Shown here piece after piece: positions 35,386-45,385 of a stretch of 64,000 bases of DNA. The number at the start of each line of letters is the position of its first letter. Position 1 is the stretch's first letter. The position numbers and the translations under genes are program-made. The stretch lies in assembly GCF_026213295.1 (NCBI RefSeq), contig NC_079427.1, positions 35,381,318 to 35,445,317 of the forward strand, given 5' to 3'. The notes below the pieces were generated by a model. That model did no database searches. It was not told the origin of the DNA and saw only the letters and a list, made by a program, of their open reading frames with translations. This DNA is from Gadus chalcogrammus (Eukaryota; Chordata; Actinopteri; Gadiformes; Gadidae).

Positions 35386-36251
35386 TCTGTTTTAATCATA
35401 CTGAACATCAAATAGTTTCACCAGCCTTGTTTTTAAATCCAGTGTGTGTTTCAGGTGAGAAAAAAATCAGGTGTAGTAGTACCTTAGGTTGTAGTACCTC
35501 AGGTGTATTCTAGAAGTACCTCGGGTAGTAGTACCTCAGGTGTATTCTAGTAGTATAGGTGATTATCTTAACAGACTGAAGGTCATCAGTCTGTCTGTGA
35601 GTCTGTTTGTCAAGAGGATCCGGGTCGTTAAACAAACAGCTTGAGTCCAGAGTCTTTATGGCCAATTCCTGGCCATGTGAAGTTTATGCAATGCAATTAC
35701 TTTGGCTGCATTCTACAAACTAGTAATAATACTAATGGTATAATGATGGTAATAGTTTGAATGCTAAGTAAATACTACTAATTACATTACTATGATGCAT
35801 AATTAGCCTGGTGTTTTATTTCTCTGATTTTTGATCTGACAAATAGGAAGAGTGTGTAAATAAAACCAGGGGACATCCCTCAGTCAATAGTCTGGTTTCA
35901 TCTGCTGCGTGTGTGTTGATGAGGATCAGGAACAGGATGTGAGAGGTAGCTAGATATACAGTCCCACCCCTGGTAAATACAGCTCAGTGAATCTTAGCTG
36001 AGCCTGCACAATTCACAGCCAGCTGCACTTCTAGCATCGTGTGACACTCTACCTCCTTCTCAAATAAGCTATAACTGCTATAATACTGCAATAGCCGCTA
36101 TTTTAAGCTAAAAGCCAGTATGGCCACTACAGTTAAGGCATGTATGTAACATTTCAGCATTAAAGTATCTCAAAACGACTACACCCAAGTTACATGTTGA
36201 GTTGGGTTGTGTACTAATATTATCCAAATCGTTTCAACAATGTATTTGTAG

Positions 36252-36256
<5 letters not shown>
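35386..36256. other. Unique-looking non-coding interval
   Basis: No supportable gene. A small tandem repeat of about 31-33 bp (gtagtacctcaggtgtattc) sits at 35470-35560. The rest is AT-rich with no recognised repeat. Confidence 0.5.

Positions 36257-36340
<84 letters not shown>
36257..36340 (+). repeat. (CT)n microsatellite
   Basis: About 42 uninterrupted CT dinucleotides. Confidence 0.97.
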
Positions 36341-36344
<4 letters not shown>

Positions 36345-36504
36345 TGTTTGAGAGCAGAGCTTGTTGAATTTAGCGTTTCTGGCCATGTTGGCCGGTTATT
36401 TACTATCTATTTTCTACTAATTGGCTACTGCGCTTAACATTGTTGAACCAGCAAACAAGCATTTGTCGTGAGGTAAGATGGCTACGCCAGGTGACCCACT
36501 AGAG

Positions 36505-36760
36505 CCAGACTCACTTCCAGGCTGCATGTGACCCACCAGACCCAGAATCACTGCCAGGGTGTGACCCACCAGATCCAGACTCACTGCCAGGCTGTGACCC
36601 ACCAGATCCAGACTCACTGCCAGGCTGTGACCCACCAGACCCAGACTCACTGCCAGGCTGTGACCCACCAGATCCAGACTCACTGCCAGGCTGTGACCCA
36701 CCTGACCCAGACTCACTGCCAGGCTGTGACCCACCAGATCCAGACTCACTGACAGGGTGC
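36505..36760 (-). repeat. 33-bp minisatellite, about 8 copies, open in all frames used
   Basis: The unit is ctgtgacccaccagatccag followed by actcactgccagg. Because 33 is a multiple of three, the minus strand can be read as an 11-residue repeat SESGSGGSQPG inside a 129-codon frame (36511-36900), or as SLDLVGHSLAV in another frame. No gene context supports translation. Confidence 0.95.
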
Positions 36761-36960
36761 AGGTGCATGCTGGTGTTCAACCTTATTCTGTTATCCACCG
36801 TAAACTGTGACCACAGGGTTCGCTGTTTCACATTTTCTGCAACATGCACAAGTTTGAAGTGTAGACAGGCATAAAGTTGTTCACGTACGGAAACATGCAC
36901 AAGTTTAAAATGTATAACTTTTTATCGTCAATCAGATTGGGGTAATTCGTTTTATGGGGT

Positions 36961-37601
36961 AATATGTTATTTTCTATATTTTGGGATTTTTACGTAGCAA
37001 CGGCGGTGATGTAATTCAGTTTGGAGTCTGACATTGATGGAAGCTACACAGTTTTTTGACCGTGCGTAAGAGTGCGTATGCATTATACCGTGTGAAGACG
37101 TGTATTTTGTTTTGAAGACTTTCAAGTAACCATTTTAAAACTAAGGAACATTGTCTTGTCTTTCGCTCACATTGCAAACACTGTTAGTTGACTCCAACAA
37201 GTGGTACAGAGGATGAGGATACATAGCACATTGAGTGGCCGAAGCAAAACAGTTAATTTGCCTTTCTTCGTTACGAGCCCCTCTCTGATTGCTCAAACTG
37301 TGGTTCTGTTTTGAAGGAATGGCTGTGTAGTGGCATTCCGTCAAATTTTTCATCCTCTGTACCACTTTTTGGAGTCAACTAACAGTGTTTGCAATGTGAG
37401 CAAAAGACAAGACAATGTTCCTTAGTTTTAAAATGGTTACTTGAAAGTCTTCAAAACAAAATACACGTCTTCGCACGGTATAATGCATAGTCTTACGCAC
37501 GGTCAAAAAACTGTGTAGCTTCCATCAATGTCAGACTCCAAACTGAATTACATCACCGCCGTTGCTACGTAAAAATCCCAAAATATAGAAAATAACATAT
37601 T
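36961..37601. repeat. 640-bp palindrome with 245-bp arms
   Basis: The left arm starts aatatgttattttctatatt and is mirrored to 37601. The arms are nearly identical through gtaaccattttaaaactaag, and the loop is about 120 bp (37225-37345). There is no target duplication that I can delimit and no coding content. It is probably a foldback MITE. Confidence 0.85.
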
Positions 37602-37754
37602 CACATCGCTAAATTGTGCATTTTATCAGTTTTACACATTTTACACACTCACATGAATTAACATGAAATTACTGTATGCAGCTTTTAATCATTTTAAAAT
37701 AAATATTTATTATAAATCAAATATTGGCATATTGGCTCTTACAGCCTGTATAGA

Positions 37755-40700
37755 CAACCCGGTATCACGCGATTGCGTGCTGCTGCGCACGAACGTTAAT
37801 CTATTGAAGCGTGTTCCCGAGCACGATAGTCCTACTTTTTGCGTGTTACACAAAACTAAATGTAAACCTATGCATTCTGAATGGGAGTGTTCTAAGACAA
37901 TTAACGTGCTCCACAAAACGGTATGAGAGAGAGAGAAAGAGAGAGCGGGAGGGACAGAGAGAGAGCGAGAGAGAGGCTTCAGAAAGGGTGTACGCAGATA
38001 GTACAGTGCACCCTAGTTATGTTTATGCCAAAACCTATATATATAATTAGGCTGTGGAAATTGCAATAAGTTAAGAACACAACTTCGCACGTTGAGCACA
38101 CAGCCGTGTGACTCGTTTATTTTGTAAAAAAGAAAACCGGAAATCAAAGCGTGCTGAAGGTAAACAAATCCAGCATGGTCTGTGACGTCATGAGACGCAC
38201 GTAATCCTTAAAGGGACCGCGATCCCTGAACCACCAAGAACGTAAATGACATGCAGTAAACAACAACACAATTGAAAGAACAACACATAACGAAATACTG
38301 TAGGTGAATTATGTTACGGTCACTACAAGGCTATAATTATATTATTTAGCGTGTAATGAGACAATCTATAGGGGGGGGACACGTTAGTTGAAGTGGGGGG
38401 GGGGGGGGGAGACACGTTTGTTGAGGGGGGGGGAGACACGTTTATAGGGGGGGGGGCACGCTCGACAACGAGAGTTGGTTTTTATTGAACGCTCGACAAC
38501 GAGAGTTGGTTTTTATTGAACGAGACTTCAACACGGAACAGCTGCACGAAACGATGGTCACGTCACTCTCGGTGACGGTGTCGACAATAATGAACACACG
38601 AACAATGTTAATAGAACAACACACAACCACATAACATCCCGAACCCATTAACCCCACTTAATCCTAACAACAAAACAAGTTAACAAAAGCCCCATTTGTC
38701 AACTGAGAACCCCAATTCCCAGAATCCACCGCGGCTCCGGAACACGGCGTAGCTTATATTAATCTTTATTATCTGAATGGGAAATGCAATATTTTAGGAC
38801 AGATACACCATTAAACGCGTTTCTAATGACATTTCTAGCGAGAAATGTACATTTTCCTTACATAATCTTCAGTCAGTGAATGTGTATGATCTTTATTAAT
38901 CTTTATTATCTGAATGGGAAATGCAATATTTTAGGACAGATACACCATTAAACTCGTTTCTAATGACTTTTCTAGCGAGAAATGTACATTTTCCTTACAT
39001 AATCTTCAGTCAGTGAATGTGTATGATCTTTATTAATCTTTATTATCTGAATGGGAAATGCAATATTTTAGGACCGATTCACCGTTAAACGTGTTTCTAA
39101 TAACATTTCTAGCGAGAAATATACTTTTTACTTGCATAATCTTCAGTCAGTGATTGTGTCTGATCTTTAGTTTTATAGTTATTAGGATTTGATCGGCTCG
39201 CTCGCATGTTTCAACGACGTCAGGTTGCTTTCGCTAAACTAGCAGCTCACGTGCTTCCTGCGTTTGTGTTATTAAACTGTTACTTTATGTAACTTTTAAT
39301 GATATCATCTTGTTAGAAACACGTATATCTGAGAGCCAACCCAGTCGCCAAAAGCATACGTTGACAGTGTACTTTTCGTGAACAATGGATTACGTCGCAT
39401 TTCAACATAAAATAGCGTGTTATACACACACACTCACGCACGCACACGCACAGACACACAGACACAGACACACACACACACACGCACACGGTGCATTTCG
39501 CTGCTAAAACAACAACAAAAAAATATTCCCTCAAATATTATTACTTTCAAAACGTTGGCCAAAATGGCCAATAATATCATTTTTTATTTGGGATGCTTCT
39601 AGGACATTTTGGGTGGATTTTGAACGGTATGTGGGGGGCACGTTTTTTGCAAGACCTGGCAACCCTGCGCTGTTGCCCGAGATCTGGATCCACCCCGGCG
39701 TGGTGCCGTCTCCTTTTGACCTTTTGACCCCAGACTTCTGGGAATAGCTGAATCAATTCATTAGTCAATCAGAAGCATGTAAATATCTTCCCGGTGGCGT
39801 AAGAGGACGAACAAGGTGTCCTTCAACATCTACGCTTCCAGGAGATTGCAACGGTGCCACACATGAGCATATTCGAACATGTTTAATTGTAGTAATTAGC
39901 TGTCGAAATTGGAGGCCTTAATCAATACTGACTAGCTATTGATTTGCTTCCCGATAAAGATTTGTCACAAATGTCATTTTATTTAGCATCTACACATTGA
40001 GCTGAGTCCAATGACACCAAGAACGACACTCTAGCTAATGGTAACATGTATTTTACATGGTACACCTAGGTCTAGGACATGATCTCGGTGTAGCAAGAGG
40101 CCGAGCTTGATCTCATTGGACTCAGCTTAACGTGTAGATGCTAATTAACATGTAATTTGTCAAAAATCTCCATCGGGAAGCAAATCTATAGCTGGTCATT
40201 ATTGATAAAGGCCTCCAAAATCGACAGCTAATTACTACCCCGAAACATATTCAAATATGATCATGTGTGGCACTGTTGCAATCGTCTCGAAACGTAAATG
40301 TCAAAGGACACCTTGTTTGCTCTGTTGCACCACCGGGAAGATATTTTCATACTTCTAATGGATTGATTCATATTTTAAAGTTCTCGGAGTGAGACTTTAA
40401 GTGGCTGCAGCAGAAGTGTTGAGACGAAAGATGATATCAAGAGATTTATAGAATATTCCCATTCACATTATGATTCTTCGTCGTAACATCCGACCAAACA
40501 TCCTTTACATTCACAGAGCGAAGATTATGAAAGTCCAGGCTCAGCAAGTGCTCCATCTCGTTGCACCTGCACCCAGCGGCTCGCTTGCAAGATTTTGGCC
40601 TGAAGTTCTTCCCAGACCTACACCCTAGCCATCCAACATGCATATCTGAGAATCAGGCCTCTCTTTAATAATGACAAAAAGTTATGAGAGAAACACACAT

Positions 40701-42861
40701 TAACTTTTTGTTATCTCATAAGCGGCGTGGTGCCGGCTCCTTTTGACCTTTTGACCCCCGACTTCAAAAACGTGGCCACAGGCCAGCTGTGTCTACACAC
40801 CTTTAGCCACAAATGTACACCTCCATCCCACAAAAAATGGGGACTAGAAACTAACCTCTGTCTTATGTACATTTACTGTACTGTTGGAGGTCACGCCCCT
40901 TTGCCGACCTTTTCGAGATAGCTAGGGATACTAAAATGTTTACACACATTTCCCGGGGCCCCGTGTACGACATATCCAAGATTTGGAGTTCTAGCCCTTA
41001 GAGAAAAAAAGTTTTCCCAAATGGAGTGTCATTTGGACAAAGCCCCTCAGAAGTGTAGCCTGCAAGACCTAATGGTTCAGAATGTGGTGGAAAAACAGTT
41101 TTTGAGATAGGAAGGTCCTACCGCCCTGAAATTTTAATACCTTATTCTAGGGCCTAACTGGGACCTCCGCACCGAAACTTGGCCTATATATAACACGCTA
41201 TTTTATGTTGAAATGCGACGTAATCCAGTGTTCACGAAAAGTACACTGTCAACGTATGCTTTTGGCGACTGGGTTGGCTCTCAGATATACGTGTTTCTAA
41301 CAAGATGATATCATTAAAAGTTACATAAAGTAACAGTTTAATAACACAAACGCAGGAAGCACGTGAGCTGCTAGTTTAGCGAAAGCAACCTGACGTCGTT
41401 GAAACATGCGAGCGAGCCGATCAAATCCTAATAACTATAAAACTAAAGATCAGACACAATCACTGACTGAAGATTATGCAAGTAAAAAGTATATTTCTCG
41501 CTAGAAATGTTATTAGAAACACGTTTAACGGTGAATCGGTCCTAAAATATTGCATTTCCCATTCAGATAATAAAGATTAATAAAGATCATACACATTCAC
41601 TGACTGAAGATTATGTAAGGAAAATGTACATTTCTCGCTAGAAAAGTCATTAGAAACGAGTTTAATGGTGTATCTGTCCTAAAATATTGCATTTCCCATT
41701 CAGATAATAAAGATTAATAAAGATCATACACATTCACTGACTGAAGATTATGTAAGGAAAATGTACATTTCTCGCTAGAAATGTCATTAGAAACGCGTTT
41801 AATGGTGTATCTGTCCTAAAATATTGCATTTCCCATTCAGATAATAAAGATTAATATAAGCTACGCCGTGTTCCGGAGCCGCGGGGGATTCTGGGAATTG
41901 GGGTTCTCAGTTGACAAATGGGGCTTTTGTTAACTTGTTTTGTTGTTAGGATTAAGTGGGGTTAATGGGTTCGGGATGTTATGTGGTTGTGTGTTGTTCT
42001 ATTAACATTGTTCGTGTGTTCATTATTGTCGACACCGTCACCGAGAGTGACGTGACCATCGTTTCTGCAGCTGTTCCGTGTTGAAGTCTCGTTCAATAAA
42101 AACCAACTCTCGTTGTCGAGCGTTCAATAAAAACCAACTCTCGTTGTCGAGCGTGCCCCCCCCCTATAAACGTGTCTCCCCCCCCCTCAACAAACGTGTC
42201 CCCCCCCCCCCCCCCACTTCAACTAACGTGTCCCCCCCCTATAGATTGTCTCATTACACGCTAAATAATATAATTATAGCCTTGTAGTGACCGTAACATA
42301 ATTCACCTACAGTATTTCGTTATGTGTTGTTCTTTCAATTGTGTTGTTGTTTACTGCATGTCATTTACGTTCTTGGTGGTTCAGGGATCGCGGTCCCTTT
42401 AAGGATTACGTGCGTCTCATGATGTCACAGACCATGCTGGATTTGTTTACCTTCAGCACGCTTTGATTTCCGGTTTTCTTTTTTACAAAATAAACGAGTC
42501 ACACGGCTGTGTGCTCAACGTGCGAAGTTGTGTTCTTAACTTATTGCAATTTCCACAGCCTAATTATATATATAGGTTTTGGCATAAACATAACTAGGGT
42601 GCACTGTACTATCTGCGTACACCCTTTCTGAAGCCTCTCTCTCGCTCTCTCTCTCTCTCTGTCCCTCCCACTCTCTCTTTCTCTCTCTCTCGTACCGTTT
42701 TGTGGAGCACGTTAATTGTCTTAGAACACTCCCATTCAGAATGCATTGGTTTACATTTAGTTTTGTGTAACACGCAAAAAGTCGGACTATCGTGCTCGGG
42801 AACACGCTTCATTAGATTAACGTTCGTGCGCAGGAGCACGCAATCGCGTGATACCGGGTTG
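37755..42861. repeat. IR3: 5.1-kb inverted-repeat composite
   Basis: The ends are CAACCCGGTATCACGCGATT and its mirror. GTATAGA flanks both ends (37748-37754 and 42862-42868), a 7-bp direct repeat. The outer 610 bp of each arm match IR1 end modules. From 38363 inward (and to 42240 on the right) the sequence switches to IR2-type modules: G-tracts, the 32-bp doublet, three 130-140-bp repeats, CA tract. The arms are about 1.67 kb. The middle (39426-41185) is the left half of the IR2 core ending abruptly at cgaaacttggcc. It is a chimera of the other two types. Confidence 0.92.
38757..39160 (+). repeat. Three tandem 130-140-bp modules in IR3 left arm
   Basis: Copies start at 38757, 38894 and 39030. 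The right arm (41470-41865) also has three. A variant of the middle copy (aactcg and gacttttctagcgag) is present in both arms. Confidence 0.88.
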
Positions 42862-42868
42862 GTATAGA

Positions 42869-43650
42869 TGTGAAGTGTGTGTATGATTGCAGTGACTTGT
42901 GTGGATTTGCAGCGTAAGGGTGATTGTAGTGGGTTAAGAGCACAGTTTATTAGGCGATTGGGAACAGGTGTGGCACGCAGTTTCTTCCTCTCTTTGCCCG
43001 GTCAATTTAGTCCGGAGACGGCGGGCCTACCGCAGCCGCAACAGTCGAGCCAAGCAGAACGGAGTGGTGGAAAACGCAAAGCGAAGCGCATTTCAAGACC
43101 CAACATAACATTACCTACAGCTGTAAACTACCCCACCTAACATTATCTACAGCTGTAAACTACCCCACATGCATTTACCTAAAGCTATAAACTACCTCAT
43201 CAAACTAGGTCTGACGACGTCATCAAACTCAGTCTGATAACGTCATCAAACTAGGTCTGACGACGTCATCAAACTAGGTCTTTGGCTGTTGTTTCTGCTC
43301 CTAGTGGCAGGAATAACATGTTATCCCTTAAATGTTGAGCCGCATCACACTGCCTCCTTGTACCGTTGACAATTTATTATACAATTATTTTGTTTATTAA
43401 TAAGGCTTATGGATATTACATTCATATATCTGTGACTGCTTATCTTTGTTCCAAATTGTACCCTTACGTCGTCTAGTGCAGACTTTCATAACGTCCCATA
43501 AAACAAGTTACAAAAAGCACGGTGAAGCTCTTTCTGCTCTTACGCACGTCAGAAGTACAAAGACAAGGAACCAAATGTTTTTTTTATTCTCTTGCTTTTT
43601 GTTAATTCAACCTTTTAAATTTTGAGACCATTGTTATTATCTTATATATA
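42869..43650. other. Non-coding interval with short tandem repeats
   Basis: No gene is supported. At 43105-43200 an approximately 36-bp unit (ctacagctgtaaactacccc) repeats, then at 43198-43285 a 27-bp unit (catcaaactaggtctgacga). The remainder is unrecognised. Confidence 0.6.
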
Positions 43651-43669
43651 TATATGTATACAGTTATAA

Positions 43670-44125
43670 GCAGATAAACGCGTTATTAACGGCGTTAACG
43701 CAAACCAATTATAACGGCGTTAATTTTTTTATCGCGCAATTAACGCAATTTTTTTTGGGGGATTTTATTTTTAAATTATTTATTTGGCTCAAAACAAAGA
43801 AGCAGTAGCCTGACTGCTATGTTCAAGGCAGTATGTTTGTATGTTCATCGTTTAATTGCACTATAGGCTTTTTTTTTGTATCGCCCTGTTTTGTTCAGTA
43901 CATGCCAATGTTGTTATCAATAAAAAAACATTTGCACAAGGCAAGCCGATGCACTTCTCCATGTTGATAAGAGCATTAAAATTAGAAAAATTAATGGGAC
44001 AAAGAAATCAAGGGATATTTAGCATAGAAAAAAAGATTGTGATTAATCGCGATTAATCCTGAGTTAACTATGACATTTATGCGATTAATCGCGATTAAAT
44101 ATTTGTATCGCTTGAAAGCACTAAT
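43670..44125. mobile_element. hAT-like fragment with TAATCGCGATTAA blocks
   Basis: At 43675-43755 aacgcgttattaacggcgtt and at 44035-44100 gattaatcgcgattaatc face each other as diverged inverted terminal regions of a family common in fish. Target duplication not found. AT dinucleotides border both sides. Confidence 0.5.
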
Positions 44126-44184
44126 ATATATATATATATATAGGGTTAGCTAACCCTTATATAATAAAACATGCGTTATTGATG

Positions 44185-44270
44185 TTCATTGTATCTCTTG
44201 TAAAGCACTTTAAGGTGCATTTCATGCTATGAAAGGGGCTATATAAATAAAGCTTATTATTATTACCTTA
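44185..44270 (+). mobile_element. LINE/SINE 3' tail (L2-like)
   Basis: The text cttgtaaagcactttaaggt followed by ggggctatataaataaagct and a TTA trinucleotide tail is the typical 3' end of L2-type LINEs and the SINEs that use them in fish. Confidence 0.75.
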
Positions 44271-45150
44271 TTATAATTTTTATTTAATCATGATTGCTAT
44301 AAATAAGCTATTCCTGCTAAATGAAGGTATAATAAGCTATACCTGCTAACTTCAGGTATCCCTAGTTTGGCTGCTACATTGAGGTATAATAAGCGCACAA
44401 CACGAACAAGAAATCCAACATTGATCGTGTTTATTAGAGTGAGTGTTGATACTTTGGTGAAATTACATTGATCATTTTATAGTAAAACAAGAGGTCTTCA
44501 TCTTTGACCAAGCCCAGTGGACAGCAATACGACATCCAGGTCATGGTAGAGGTGCCAGCGCAGGAGTTTTATCACATCAAGTTCTTCATCCTTCATTGGT
44601 AAGACAACAGGAGTACAGATCTCCTGCATCTACTGGGTTGGAGCTCATGGAGAGTTGGCTTTTCACCCTGAGCTCTTGAGGTTGGCGCCTACCTCCGCCA
44701 GTCTGCCAACTAATGCCTTGCTCAAAGACACATCCAGGTCAGCCCACGAAAGCTTCTTCTTCACACACTCTTCTCTTCCCCCATGTCATGGGAAGGTTTC
44801 AACTACCGCCCCACCAAGACGCGGTGCTTGGTTCTAATGCTAGTCTCCAACTTCACAATGCTAAGGAACATATATGTCTGTAAAAAAAGGAAGAACACAA
44901 AGCTCACCAGACATGGGGAATAGACACTGTCATATGTTCCAACCACGACCACTAGAGGGCAGAGAAGACAAGAGCAAACCAGATAGGCCACCAACTACTG
45001 CAAAAAAGACTCTATGATCTCCTCATTTGCTGTCCCAAATTGTCTTAAGACGAAATGCACCCTGATCATGGAGGACATGATGGAAGATCAGAGATCAGAG
45101 ATTCCTCAAAGCATTGCTTGAGATTTACGGGGCTCATAACAGATTAGCTA
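44271..45150. other. Intergenic interval downstream of prkag3
   Basis: No gene is supported. A small tandem motif (cctgctaa..aggtataataag) occurs at 44310-44390. The remainder shows no recognisable repeat or coding exon. Confidence 0.5.
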
Positions 45151-45156
45151 CACATG

Positions 45157-45172
45157 TTTATTCTGGTTTATT
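45157..45172 (-). promoter_or_regulatory. Two polyadenylation signals for prkag3
   Basis: Two AATAAA hexamers on the minus strand (45157-45162 and 45167-45172) lie 46-61 bases beyond the proposed stop codon, implying a very short 3' untranslated region. Confidence 0.6.
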
Positions 45173-45217
45173 CAGGTGTTGTATATAAACTGGTGTACAT
45201 ACCGAACAGGCGCTAAA

Positions 45218-45385
45218 TCATGCACAGGTGTTTATAACTGAACAGGTGTTGAGTATGTGACCAGGTAAACAGGAGAGGAAGGCATGGATACCTGCAGGGT
45301 TGAGTATCAATGCCTGGAGGAGGTCAGACAGAGACACGATCCCTTGGACCACATCCTTACTGTCCACCAGCACCAGCCGATGCAC
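45218..45385 (-). CDS. prkag3: prkag3 terminal exon, CBS4 end and stop
   Basis: 168 bp, acceptor caatgtgattcag, stop TGA at 45218-45220. It encodes [20 protein letters not shown] and [12 protein letters not shown], followed by a 23-residue tail with three cysteines. Mammalian gamma-3 ends soon after SPAGI, so the tail here is longer. An alternative donor (gtatcc) follows NPAG, so an additional terminal exon cannot be excluded. Confidence 0.9.
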   Translation of the reverse strand: MHRLVLVDSKDVVQGIVSLSDLLQALILNPAGIHAFLSCLPGHILNTCSVINTCA

